Positions 8,339 to 16,574 of a stretch of DNA of 64,000 bases are shown here, piece after piece. The DNA comes from an uncultured Lachnospiraceae bacterium. GTDB taxonomy: Bacteria > Bacillota > Clostridia > Lachnospirales > Lachnospiraceae. Each line of letters starts with the position of its first letter. Positions within the stretch are counted from its first letter, which is position 1. The stretch lies in contig CAJTQI010000002.1 of assembly GCA_910578645.1 (NCBI GenBank), positions 310,001 to 374,000 on the forward strand, written 5' to 3'. The notes below the pieces were generated by a model. It did no database searches. It worked only from the letters and a program-made list of their open reading frames with translations, and had not been told where the DNA came from. The translations under genes and the position numbers were made by a program.

Positions 8339-8929
8339 ATGAAGATTAAAGAGGCAAGACAGGCATACACGGCACAGATTGATGTTTTAAGGAACAGACA
8401 GCGTGAACTTTTGAAACAGAAGAAAGAGCACGATGCCAAGATGCCCGGGCAGACAGGCTCGGAGGGCGGAGTTATACTGGAGCTTTCCGAAGAGTACCGT
8501 AAACGCTCGCAGGAATTGCAGGAAAAGATTGACAGGGTGAAGGAGCAGATTGACGAACATATCAAGCTCAGGGACGATGTCATCGAGATGGAGGTGGGCA
8601 TCGCCAATGCGGAAGTCTCCAGGCAGCAGGGAGAAGCCATGCAGGAGTACGGTGAGGAGATGGCCAAGTGCCTTGAGATTGCAAGGAGGATTGCCAACGG
8701 AGACAGGGTTCCAGCGTCAGACGAGCAGAAATTGATGGATTTCAACATGGAAGTCTATATGGCGGCCAAGAATATGGCGGCTATGAATATGGATAAGAAA
8801 CATAAAGATTATGATTCGCTCTGGGGAGAGGAAAAGGATAAGGCGGAAAATCCTGACCCCCTTGAGATGGCGCAGGATACGGAAGTGAATGTGGAGATTC
8901 CAGAGATTGACCTTGCGGAAGATATGTAA
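8339..8929 (+). CDS. Coiled-coil protein of unknown function
   Basis: 196 residues, not assigned to a family. Residues 1-45 and 50-120 are heptad-rich, charged helices (KRSQELQEKIDRVKEQIDEH), typical of coiled coils. A middle stretch is rich in Met and Ala (MAAKNMAAMNM near 142), and the tail is acidic (EVNVEIPEIDLAEDM). There is no signal peptide or membrane segment. AAGGGGG precedes the start. Similar proteins occur as unnamed products in Lachnospiraceae. It could be a structural or scaffolding protein, or a phage- or flagellum-like accessory, but nothing here shows which. Confidence 0.7.
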   Translation: MKIKEARQAYTAQIDVLRNRQRELLKQKKEHDAKMPGQTGSEGGVILELSEEYRKRSQELQEKIDRVKEQIDEHIKLRDDVIEMEVGIANAEVSRQQGEAMQEYGEEMAKCLEIARRIANGDRVPASDEQKLMDFNMEVYMAAKNMAAMNMDKKHKDYDSLWGEEKDKAENPDPLEMAQDTEVNVEIPEIDLAEDM

Positions 8930-8980
8930 GGCCAGGGACATGTGTTGGAATATTTTGTGAGATTTGTTACTTCCCAAGCG

Positions 8981-9000
8981 GGTATAAATATATTACAATA
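8981..9000 (+). promoter_or_regulatory. Possible ArgR-like box before argJ
   Basis: GGTATAAATATATTACAAT shares GTATAAATATAT with the boxes between argG and argC. It lies in the only plausible promoter stretch upstream of argJ (TTGTTA at 8964, TATATT at 8989). It is a single box, so support is modest. Confidence 0.35.
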
Positions 9001-9001
9001 A

Positions 9002-9145
9002 AAAGCGTATGTACCCAAATGCGGACGGCATTACACAGTGTGCCAGCATTTGAGGTCACTACGCTTATTTGTTTTACTGTCTGGACAAGTTCACTGCCTG
9101 AATCGTTTCAGGCGCAATTTGGCGTGAGAGCGCTTTCGGCGCAGT
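9002..9145 (+). ncRNA. Structured leader upstream of argJ
   Basis: Nested complementary segments form a long stem. AAGCGTA (from 9003) pairs with TACGCTT (9060-9066), inside which CAAATGC pairs with GCATTTG and GGC-ACA pairs with TGT-GCC. Two further hairpins follow: CCTGAA with TTCAGG (about 9098-9113) and GCGC-TTTCG-GCGC (about 9129-9141). No poly-T follows, so this is not a plain terminator. It lies between the putative promoter and the argJ ribosome binding site and could affect argJBD expression. I do not recognise a known riboswitch class. Confidence 0.4.
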
Positions 9146-9180
9146 CCAAATTCACAGGTGATGAAAGGAGCATAATTTAT

Positions 9181-10404
9181 ATGAATATTATAGAAGGCGG
9201 CGTTACCGCGGCGAAGGGTTTTGAGGCGGCGGGAGTTGAGGCGGCAGTCAAGTATCAGGGCAGGAAAGATATGGCTATGATTTACAGTACAAGACCCTGT
9301 AAGGCAGCGGGGGTTTTTACCAGCAATGTGGTGAAGGCCGCCCCGGTTATGTGGGATAAGGAAGTGGTGGCCCATTCCCCGTGCGTGCAGGCTGTTGTGG
9401 CCAACTCAGGCATTGCCAATGCATGTACAGGGGTACAAGGGTATGACTGCTGTAAGCAGACTGCGAACAAGGTATCAGAGCTTCTTGATATTTCTGCCGA
9501 TGCTGTTTTAGTGGCATCCACAGGCGTGATTGGCAGCCAGATTCCTATTGACAGAATTTTGGCAGGCGTGGAGAAACTGGTGGAGGCGAAGAAAGATACT
9601 TTGGAGGCAGGCACCCTTGCGGCGGAAGCCATTATGACTACCGATACGGTGTCCAAGCAGGCAGCGGTACAGATTGAGATAGACGGCAAGACAGTGACGC
9701 TTGGCGGCATGTGTAAAGGCTCCGGCATGATTCATCCCAATATGGGCACCATGCTTGGCTTTTTGACTACGGATATTGCAATTTCCAAAGAGCTTTTGCA
9801 GGAAGCGCTCAGTGAGAACGTGACAGACACTTTCAATATGGTTTCCGTGGACGGGGATACTTCCACCAATGATACGCTTGTGATACTCGCCAACGGCATG
9901 GCGGGCAATATGGAGATTACAGAGAAAAATGCCGATTATGATAAATTTAAGGAAGCGTTAAATTATGTCAATACGGCTCTTGCCAAGAAGATGGCAGGAG
10001 ACGGTGAGGGCGCGACGGCGCTTTTTGAGACGAAGGTAATCCATGCGGCGACGAAACAGGATGCGCGTATACTAAGCCGCAGTGTCATCGGCTCGAGTCT
10101 GTGTAAAGCGGCAATCTACGGGCACGATGCAAATTTCGGAAGATTTCTGTGCGCACTTGGTTATTCCGGCGTGAAATTTGACCCTGAGAAGGTGGAACTG
10201 TCTTTCGAGAACGGAGAAAAGAGCATCCTGATTTACAAGGATGGGATTGCCACGGACTACAGTGAGGAGGAAGCGTCAAAGGTGCTTGCATCCCCGGAGG
10301 TCAGGGTACTTGTGGACATGCACATGGGTGAGGAAGAGGCCACTGCGTGGGGCTGCGATTTAAGTTATGATTATGTAAAAATCAATGCCGACTACCGGAG
10401 TTGA
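9181..10404 (+). CDS. argJ: Glutamate N-acetyltransferase / ornithine acetyltransferase
   Basis: 407 residues. ArgJ moves the acetyl group from N-acetylornithine to glutamate, and some forms also use acetyl-CoA. The precursor cleaves itself before a catalytic Thr; here that site is in MIHPNMGTMLGFLTTD near residues 184-199, with Gly in place of the more usual Ala before Thr. The oxyanion pair and the C-terminal DANFGRFLCALGYSG segment are present. I chose the Met after GAAAGGAGCATAATTT; an upstream extension of 54 codons is leader RNA. It is first gene of argJ-argB-argD. No argA is seen, so recycling by ArgJ may suffice. Confidence 0.96.
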   Translation: MNIIEGGVTAAKGFEAAGVEAAVKYQGRKDMAMIYSTRPCKAAGVFTSNVVKAAPVMWDKEVVAHSPCVQAVVANSGIANACTGVQGYDCCKQTANKVSELLDISADAVLVASTGVIGSQIPIDRILAGVEKLVEAKKDTLEAGTLAAEAIMTTDTVSKQAAVQIEIDGKTVTLGGMCKGSGMIHPNMGTMLGFLTTDIAISKELLQEALSENVTDTFNMVSVDGDTSTNDTLVILANGMAGNMEITEKNADYDKFKEALNYVNTALAKKMAGDGEGATALFETKVIHAATKQDARILSRSVIGSSLCKAAIYGHDANFGRFLCALGYSGVKFDPEKVELSFENGEKSILIYKDGIATDYSEEEASKVLASPEVRVLVDMHMGEEEATAWGCDLSYDYVKINADYRS

Positions 10405-10446
10405 CAGTCAGAATAGAAGATACAGGAAAAGAGGATATATACAGCC

Positions 10447-11331
10447 ATGGAACAGAGGGAAATGGACAAAATTCTTGGTAAAGCGGAAGTGCTTATTGAG
10501 GCGCTTCCCTATATTCAGAAGTTTAACCGCAAGATTATCGTTGTCAAATATGGCGGCAGTGCCATGAGTAATGAGGAGTTACAAAAGAATGTCGTCAAAG
10601 ATGTGACACTTTTGAAACTGGTAGGGTTTAAGCCCATCATCGTACACGGTGGCGGCAAGGAAATCAGCCGCTGGGTAGGCAAGGTAGGCAAGGAAGCGAA
10701 GTTTGTGAACGGGCTTCGCGTGACGGATGAAGAGACCATGGAGATTGCGGAGATGGTCTTAAACAAGGTCAACAAGAACCTGGTCAGAATGGTGGAAGAG
10801 CTGGGCGTAAAGGCCATCGGTATCAGCGGCAAGGACGCGGGACTATTACAGTGCACCAAAAAATGCCCGGACGGCGAGGACATCGGCTATGTAGGCGAAA
10901 TCTGCGGTGTTGAGCCCAAGGTACTGTATGATTTATTGGAAAAAGATTTCCTCCCCATTGTGGCGCCCATCGGACTGGACGAGCGGTTTATGACTTACAA
11001 TATCAATGCGGACGATGCGGCCTGTGCGATTGCCAAGGCGGTGAGCGCGGATAAGCTGGTCTTTTTGACAGATATCGAAGGTCTGTACAAGGATATCAAC
11101 GATAAGACAAGCTTCATCTCCCGACTGACCGCAGGACAGGCGGAGGAATTAATCGGAAGCGGCTGTATCGGTGGTGGTATGCTGCCTAAGCTGAGTAACT
11201 GCACGGACGCCATCAAGGAGGGAGTTAACAGGGTGCATATCCTGGACGGGCGTATTGCCCACTGCCTGTTGCTGGAGATTTTTACGGACAAAGGTATCGG
11301 GACGGCAATCGTTGCCGACATGGAAGAATAG
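10447..11331 (+). CDS. argB: Acetylglutamate kinase
   Basis: 294 residues. Phosphorylates N-acetylglutamate, the committed step of the pathway. An amino-acid kinase fold is clear: VVKYGGSAM (residues 35-43, phosphate loop), IIVHGGGKEIS near 69, and DAACAIAKAVSADKLVFLTDIEG near 193-217. An N-terminal helix (MDKILGKAEVLIEALPYI) of the kind found in hexameric, arginine-inhibited enzymes precedes the first strand, so feedback inhibition by arginine is likely. It starts 42 bases after argJ and ends 21 bases before argD. It is preceded by AGGAAAAGAGGA. Confidence 0.96.
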   Translation: MEQREMDKILGKAEVLIEALPYIQKFNRKIIVVKYGGSAMSNEELQKNVVKDVTLLKLVGFKPIIVHGGGKEISRWVGKVGKEAKFVNGLRVTDEETMEIAEMVLNKVNKNLVRMVEELGVKAIGISGKDAGLLQCTKKCPDGEDIGYVGEICGVEPKVLYDLLEKDFLPIVAPIGLDERFMTYNINADDAACAIAKAVSADKLVFLTDIEGLYKDINDKTSFISRLTAGQAEELIGSGCIGGGMLPKLSNCTDAIKEGVNRVHILDGRIAHCLLLEIFTDKGIGTAIVADMEE

Positions 11332-11352
11332 ATTGCGGAAATGGAGACTAAT

Positions 11353-12558
11353 ATGAGTGTTACGATGCAGAATTATATAGACGAGGCGGAGAAGGCCCTG
11401 CTTCATACATACAACCGTTACCAGGTTGTATTTGAAAAGGGGGAGGGCGTATATCTGTACGATATGGACGGGAAAAGGTATTTGGATTTCGTGTCCGGTA
11501 TCGCGGTGTTTGCTCTTGGGTATCATCATAAAGAGTACAATGACGCGTTGAAGGAACAGATTGACAAGATTATACACACTTCCAACTACTATTATAATCT
11601 TCCGGCCATCGAGGCGGCTAAGAAGCTGAAAGAAATTTCCGGCATGGACAGGGTGTTTTTTACCAACAGCGGTGCGGAAGCGGTTGAGGGTGCGGTCAAG
11701 ACGGCCAGGAAATATGCTTATCTGAAAGATGGCACTACGGACCATGAGATAATAGCCATGAACCATTCTTTCCATGGGAGAACCATGGGTGCGTTGTCGG
11801 TGACGGGTAATCCCCACTACAGGGAAGCGTTTGAGCCCATGATTGGCAATATCAGGTTTGCAGACTTGAATGACTTTGACAGCGTGATGGCGCAGGTGAC
11901 GGATAAGACTTGCGCGGTTATTTTCGAGACGGTGCAGGGGGAAGGCGGCATCTATCCGGCATCGGAGGAATTTATGAAGCAGGTGAGGCGCCTGTGTGAC
12001 GAGCGGGATATTTTGCTGATTTTGGATGAGATTCAGTGCGGAATGGGGCGCACAGGGCATATGTTTGCATGGCAGAAATACGGCATCAAACCGGATGTGA
12101 TGACCACTGCCAAGGCATTGGGGTGTGGTGTGCCGGTGGGCGCATTTTTGATGACAGAGAAAGTAGGGGCCCACTCTCTTGTGGCGGGCGACCACGGAAC
12201 GACTTACGGCGGCAATCCCCTCGCCTGTGCGGCAATCTGTAAAGTAGTGGAGCTATTTGAGAAAGAGCATGTCCTGGACAACGTGCGCACGGTGGGCGAA
12301 TATCTTGGCACACGTCTGGAAGGACTTATGGCGGAGTTTGACTGTATAAAGGCACGGCGCGGCGTAGGGCTTATGCAGGGGCTTGCGTTTGACAGACCTG
12401 TGGGTGACATTATCACTAAGGCCATGGAAAAAGGTTTGGTGTTAATTAACGCAGGCACGGATATTATCCGGTTTGTTCCGCCTCTTGTCATCTCGAAAGA
12501 AAATGTGGACGATATGATTACCATCCTGCGCGAGTGCGTGCGGGAGGCATGTATATAG
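11353..12558 (+). CDS. argD: Acetylornithine aminotransferase
   Basis: About 401 residues. A class III PLP aminotransferase that converts N-acetylglutamate semialdehyde to N-acetylornithine with glutamate. Visible marks: TNSGAEAVEGAVKTARKY near 104, FHGRTMGALSVTG near 138, the PLP-ring Asp in LILDEIQCGMGRTG near 222, and the Schiff-base Lys in TTAKALGCGVPVGA near 252. GGAG lies 6 bases before the chosen Met; another in-frame Met four codons upstream (11341) has a poorer site. The arg set is followed at 4-13 bases by a solute-binding protein, so the operon continues. Confidence 0.95.
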   Translation: MSVTMQNYIDEAEKALLHTYNRYQVVFEKGEGVYLYDMDGKRYLDFVSGIAVFALGYHHKEYNDALKEQIDKIIHTSNYYYNLPAIEAAKKLKEISGMDRVFFTNSGAEAVEGAVKTARKYAYLKDGTTDHEIIAMNHSFHGRTMGALSVTGNPHYREAFEPMIGNIRFADLNDFDSVMAQVTDKTCAVIFETVQGEGGIYPASEEFMKQVRRLCDERDILLILDEIQCGMGRTGHMFAWQKYGIKPDVMTTAKALGCGVPVGAFLMTEKVGAHSLVAGDHGTTYGGNPLACAAICKVVELFEKEHVLDNVRTVGEYLGTRLEGLMAEFDCIKARRGVGLMQGLAFDRPVGDIITKAMEKGLVLINAGTDIIRFVPPLVISKENVDDMITILRECVREACI

Positions 12559-12571
12559 AAGGAGAGTGAAA

Positions 12572-14161
12572 GTGACTCTGAGGAAAAGATTGATTACGGT
12601 ACTGGCGGTGGCATTGTGTGCGGGCGGCGTGTATGGCGCTAGCAAGTTTGGCCTTGCGGTGCATCCGGGTGAAGTAGAAGGGACACAAGAGGATTCGCTT
12701 TTCGGGCACAGGGAGACACTGTATCTGTGGTATACGGACGAAGCGCTCACCGATTACCTGAACAGTATCGCGGTATCTTACAGTGAGTTCCAGGATGAAG
12801 TGCGGGTGGTGCCTGTCTATACGCCCGGACGTGAATATCTGGAAACCATTAACCAGGCATCCCTGCATACGGAAGAGATTCCGGATTTGTATATTGTGAG
12901 CAATGATTCTCTGGAAAAGGCGTACCTTGCGGGACTGGCATCGTCGGTAAAGCTGCCGGAAGGGGTATTGCCTATGCAGGATATGTTTCCGGAAGCGGCA
13001 GTTCATGCGGTGACTTATCATGACAAGCAGATTGGTTACCCTTTCTATTTCGAGACAAGCTGTTTTTTGTACAATGAAACTTACCTGGAAGACTGGGCCA
13101 GGGCGCAGATTGAGGCGGAAGCTGATATACAGGAGGCAGAGGCGGCACAGGAACAGGCGGAGAATATGGAGGAGGCCGAAGAAAGTACGGAAGCGGAAAC
13201 GGAAGACATAGACGGCGAAGAGAGCGGTACAGAAGAACAGGACGGTGAAGCGGAAAACGGTGTCTCGGCGGACGCGGTGGAAGCTAGGGTGGCCCAGGCG
13301 CTTCCCAAGACCATCGACGATATTCTTTCTTTTGCGGATGTATACGATGCGCCGGAGCAGGTGGAAGCCGTCTTTAAATGGGATGTATCTGATATTTTCT
13401 ATAATTACTTTTTTGTGGGAAATTCCATCGACGTGGGCGGAGAGGACGGCGACCAGGCAGATTCTATCCGTATTTATAATGAGAATGCGATTCAGTGTAT
13501 GAGGGTATACCAGAGCCTGAATCAGTTCTTCTCCATCGATACGAAAGAAATCAGTTATGACAGTGTGCTACAGGACTTTATGGATGGCAAGATTGTCTAT
13601 ACCATTGCCACAACGGATGCATTGTCCAAGATTGAGGCGGCAAAGGCAGAGGGGAATTTTGCCTATGAGTATGGCATATCCATGATGCCGGATGTGAGTG
13701 AGGAGCTAAGTTCTGCGTCCTTGTCGGTTACACAGTGTGTGGTAATCAACGGCTATTCCGAACAGAAGGAAATGGCCAACGACTTTGCCGTGTATTTGAC
13801 GCAGTATAACACAGGGACTTTGTATGAGAGGACGGGCAAACTGCCTGTCTATGACAGCGGGGATACTTACGGCGACCCGAATAAGGAAGCTTTTTTGCAG
13901 GAATATGCGTGTTCCATTCCCATGCCGAAGATGATTGAGACAAGTAATTTTTGGGTAGAATTGGAAATTGCATTTGCCAAGATTTGGGGCGGCGAAGATG
14001 CCAACGACGATTTGAAGGCTTTGTCCGAGAAGATTATGTCCCAGGTGGTAGGTGGCGAGTATGAGGAAGAATATATAGAGCTTCCGGAGGAAAACGTCGA
14101 GGAATACGAGGACGAGGTCGAAGAAACCGTGGAAGACCAGGAACAGGAAACGTCAGACTAA
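12572..14161 (+). CDS. Extracellular solute-binding protein with acidic insert
   Basis: About 529 residues, GTG start 7 bases after AAGGAG (an in-frame GTG at 12566 is too close). The N-terminus is a basic, hydrophobic export or anchor signal (RKRLITVLAVALCAGGVYG). The body resembles MalE-type carbohydrate-binding proteins: LYLWYTDEALTDYLNSIA, then IPDLYIVSNDSLEKAYLAG and YPFYFETSCFLYNETYLEDW. Residues ~176-230 are a low-complexity Glu/Ala/Asp stretch inserted between two fold segments, and the C-terminus is also Glu-rich. No ABC permease or ATPase is adjacent, so it may act with a distant transporter or have another surface role. It sits directly behind argD. Confidence 0.75.
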   Translation: MTLRKRLITVLAVALCAGGVYGASKFGLAVHPGEVEGTQEDSLFGHRETLYLWYTDEALTDYLNSIAVSYSEFQDEVRVVPVYTPGREYLETINQASLHTEEIPDLYIVSNDSLEKAYLAGLASSVKLPEGVLPMQDMFPEAAVHAVTYHDKQIGYPFYFETSCFLYNETYLEDWARAQIEAEADIQEAEAAQEQAENMEEAEESTEAETEDIDGEESGTEEQDGEAENGVSADAVEARVAQALPKTIDDILSFADVYDAPEQVEAVFKWDVSDIFYNYFFVGNSIDVGGEDGDQADSIRIYNENAIQCMRVYQSLNQFFSIDTKEISYDSVLQDFMDGKIVYTIATTDALSKIEAAKAEGNFAYEYGISMMPDVSEELSSASLSVTQCVVINGYSEQKEMANDFAVYLTQYNTGTLYERTGKLPVYDSGDTYGDPNKEAFLQEYACSIPMPKMIETSNFWVELEIAFAKIWGGEDANDDLKALSEKIMSQVVGGEYEEEYIELPEENVEEYEDEVEETVEDQEQETSD

Positions 14162-14257
14162 GAGAAGGATAGGGTCATAAGGGAATTTGGAAACGCCGTA
14201 AAACAGGCGGTAATATGTTTGGCGTTGCATATTTACGATATTGAGTGGATAAGATAA

Positions 14258-14335
14258 GACAAGGCATAAGATTGAGGTGCCTTGTCTTTTTTTACCATAT
14301 AGGAAAGTTCTCCGAATTTCCCATATGGTAAAAAA
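14258..14335 (+). terminator. Strong intrinsic terminator plus long AT-rich hairpin
   Basis: GACAAGGCA pairs with TGCCTTGTC and is followed by seven T residues (to 14293). The T-tract is itself the start of a second perfect 13-bp palindrome, TTTTTTACCATAT...ATATGGTAAAAAA, with a loop that also pairs (GGAAA with TTTCC). The pair can stop transcription from both sides. It closes the argJ-argD-binding-protein transcript. Confidence 0.85.
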
Positions 14336-14391
14336 CAATTATCGCACTGCGGCGAAGGGGAAGTATGTCGCTGTCGCGACCCGCAGCAGGC

Positions 14392-14420
14392 GGAGAATCC
14401 TGCAAGCAGGATTCTTTTTT
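14392..14420 (+). terminator. Terminator-like hairpin just before the YdcZ-type gene
   Basis: AGAATCCTGC-AA-GCAGGATTCT followed by TTTTTT, ending about 10 bases before the ribosome binding site (GGAGG) of the next gene. Its position suggests either a second stop for upstream read-through or an attenuator for the transporter gene. No antiterminator pairing was found. Confidence 0.6.
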
Positions 14421-14440
14421 ATGGGAAATGGAGGAAGAAT

Positions 14441-14872
14441 ATGTTTGGATTTTTAATTGCATTGTTATCGGGGGCGTTGATGAGTGTCCAGGGCGTATTC
14501 AATACGCAGGTTACGAAGACTTCCGGCATCTGGGTCGCAAATGCCTTTGTGCAGTTTACCGCCTTGTTGGTCTGTCTTGTGGCATGGCTTGTCACAGACA
14601 GGTCTTCTTTTACAACACTTTGGCGTGTAGAGCCGAAATACATGCTCCTTGGCGGGGCAATCGGCGCCGTCATCACTTACACGGTCATTAAAGGGATGGA
14701 GATGTTAGGGCCTGCGAGGGCGGTCATGATTATCGTCATTTCGCAGTTAATTGTCGCGTATGTGATTGAGCTGTTTGGGCTTTTTGGCGTGGAAAAACAG
14801 CCTCTTGAGATGCGTAAGATAGTTGGTATGGGGATTGCAATTGCGGGAATTGTGATTTTTAAGTGGACATAG
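14441..14872 (+). CDS. DMT superfamily membrane protein, YdcZ/DUF606 type
   Basis: 143 residues with four to five predicted membrane helices. The opening GFLIALLSGALMSVQGVFNTQ and the later LLGGAIGAVITYTVIKGMEMLGPARAVMI are typical of the YdcZ (DUF606) branch of the drug/metabolite transporter superfamily. These half-size proteins usually act as homo- or heterodimers, and no partner gene is next to it. The substrate is unknown. GGAGGAAGAAT precedes the start. Two terminator-like hairpins stand upstream, so it is probably transcribed on its own or with comEA, which begins 80 bases after its stop. Confidence 0.85.
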   Translation: MFGFLIALLSGALMSVQGVFNTQVTKTSGIWVANAFVQFTALLVCLVAWLVTDRSSFTTLWRVEPKYMLLGGAIGAVITYTVIKGMEMLGPARAVMIIVISQLIVAYVIELFGLFGVEKQPLEMRKIVGMGIAIAGIVIFKWT

Positions 14873-14952
14873 GGCGCAATTTACTTTACAATAAAAATAC
14901 AGTGCGTAGCGGGGACTTCCTTGAGGAACCACCAGGGTCCGGAAAGGAAACT

Positions 14953-15873
14953 ATGCATTACAGAAAAAACAAGAATCATAAAGAAACGAGTGGAACAGGC
15001 AGGCGGAATATGCATGGTGTGATGTGTGTGGCCGTGTTGCTTGTTGGTATCGTATTGTGCGGATGCACCCGTAAAGAACAGCTTATCCTGGATATTGGTT
15101 CCGGAGGCGGAGGGATGCAGGACGAAGAGTCCGGTTTGTGTCAGGATACTGGGAACGACTACAAGAGCCCGGATGGAGGGCAGTCGGTGGAGGTACAGCC
15201 GAGTCGGCTTGACACGGATACGCAAGGACTGGCAGGGACAGCCGACGCGAGCCGGCAACCGGGGGAAGCCATGAGCGGACAGCCGGATGGAGCAGGGTTA
15301 GAGACGTCCCGGGAAGCGGGCGGCGCACAGGGGCAGCCGTATCAGGATGATACAAATGAGGCGCCACAGAAGATTTGTGTGCACGTGTGCGGGGCCGTGG
15401 AGCATCCTGGGGTATATGAATTGCCTGCGGGAAGCAGAGTACACGAAGCCGTGAAGAGGGCCGGAGGTTTTGCAGGGGACGCGGATGAAAGTTATGTAAA
15501 CCAAGCCCAAATATTGTCAGACGGTGTGAAATTGGTTATTCCGACTGTAGGACAGGCACAGGACATGGTTTCGGAAGGGGAGAGCATGACAGCCGGGATT
15601 GTGGGCGGTGATGCAATGGAAGTCCAGGCCCAAACGGCGCAAGGCGGTGCTTCGGGAAACGGGCAGACGGCGACGGATGACAGGATTAATATCAATACGG
15701 CTTCGGAGGCGGACCTGTGCAGCATACCCGGAATCGGCGCCACAAGGGCGGCAGCGGTGGTGGCGTACAGACAGGAACACGGCATTTTTGCTTCGGTGGA
15801 GGATATTATGAACGTAAGCGGAATCAAGGAAGGGACTTACGCGAAAATAAAAGATAGAATTAAAGTGGATTAG
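14953..15873 (+). CDS. comEA: ComEA-like competence DNA-binding protein
   Basis: 306 residues. ComEA is the surface receptor that holds incoming double-stranded DNA during transformation. From the N-terminus: basic residues, a hydrophobic helix ending VLCGC (a lipobox, so likely a lipoprotein), a long Gly/Gln/Asp-rich linker (residues ~45-140), an SLBB domain (CVHVCGAVEHPGVYELPAGS) and a C-terminal helix-hairpin-helix DNA-binding domain (INTASEADLCSIPGIGATRA). The Met was chosen for GGAAAGGAAACT upstream; a 30-codon extension overlaps the previous gene. The linker is longer than in Bacillus ComEA. comEC follows three genes later. Confidence 0.88.
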   Translation: MHYRKNKNHKETSGTGRRNMHGVMCVAVLLVGIVLCGCTRKEQLILDIGSGGGGMQDEESGLCQDTGNDYKSPDGGQSVEVQPSRLDTDTQGLAGTADASRQPGEAMSGQPDGAGLETSREAGGAQGQPYQDDTNEAPQKICVHVCGAVEHPGVYELPAGSRVHEAVKRAGGFAGDADESYVNQAQILSDGVKLVIPTVGQAQDMVSEGESMTAGIVGGDAMEVQAQTAQGGASGNGQTATDDRININTASEADLCSIPGIGATRAAAVVAYRQEHGIFASVEDIMNVSGIKEGTYAKIKDRIKVD

Positions 15874-15887
15874 GGGCGATATAGGGG

Positions 15888-16574
15888 ATGAGCCAGAGGG
15901 TTTTAGTAGTTGATGACGAGAAATTAATAGTGAAGGGAATCCGTTTCAGTCTGGAACAGGATGACATGGAAGTGGATTGCGCTTACGACGGCGAGGAGGC
16001 ATTGGAGCTGGCCAAGCGGAACAAGTATGACATGATTTTATTGGATGTGATGCTGCCTAAGATGACAGGGTTTGAGGTATGCCAGCAAATTCGGGAATTT
16101 TCCAATGTTCCTATTGTTATGTTAACTGCAAAGGGCGAAGACATGGACAAAATTCTCGGACTTGAGTATGGTGCGGATGATTATATTACGAAGCCTTTTA
16201 ACATTCTGGAAGTGAAAGCGCGCATCAAGGCCATTATACGCAGGACAGCCAGGAAGGGAGAGGACAAAGAACCTCTTAGAGTGGTGGAGAAGGGCGGTAT
16301 GCGCTTAGACTGCGACGGCAGAAGAGTCTCCATCGAGGGCAAAGAGATTAATTTGACTGCCAAGGAATACGAAGTACTTGAACTGTTGATGAAGAATCCG
16401 GGCAAGGTATACAGCAGGGAGAACCTTTTAAAGCTCGTGTGGGGTAATGACTATCCGGGAGATGTCAGGACTGTGGATGTACATATCAGGAGACTGCGCG
16501 AGAAGATTGAGAGTGTCCCTGGCGAGCCGGTATATGTGCGGACTAAGTGGGGTGTTGGCTATTACTTTGCTTAA
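15888..16574 (+). CDS. OmpR/PhoB-family response regulator
   Basis: 228 residues, two domains. The receiver has VVDDEK near residue 8, phospho-acceptor Asp in ILLDVMLPKMTGFEV near 52, Thr in VMLTAKG and Lys in YITKPFN. The C-terminal winged helix contains INLTAKEYEVLELLMKNPGKVYSRE and ends VDVHIRRLREKIE...RTKWGVGYYF, the standard PhoB type. It starts 14 bases after comEA and overlaps the start of the histidine kinase that follows, so the two form one system. The PhoP/PhoR or WalR-like branch is plausible, but the signal is unknown. Confidence 0.93.
   Translation: MSQRVLVVDDEKLIVKGIRFSLEQDDMEVDCAYDGEEALELAKRNKYDMILLDVMLPKMTGFEVCQQIREFSNVPIVMLTAKGEDMDKILGLEYGADDYITKPFNILEVKARIKAIIRRTARKGEDKEPLRVVEKGGMRLDCDGRRVSIEGKEINLTAKEYEVLELLMKNPGKVYSRENLLKLVWGNDYPGDVRTVDVHIRRLREKIESVPGEPVYVRTKWGVGYYFA

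Noticed and set aside
9019..9180. Upstream extension of argJ by 54 codons
   Set aside because: It covers the hairpin array and the ribosome binding site, and has no ArgJ similarity.
11149..12195. 348-codon minus-strand frame
   Set aside because: Antisense to argB and argD; no recognisable protein features.
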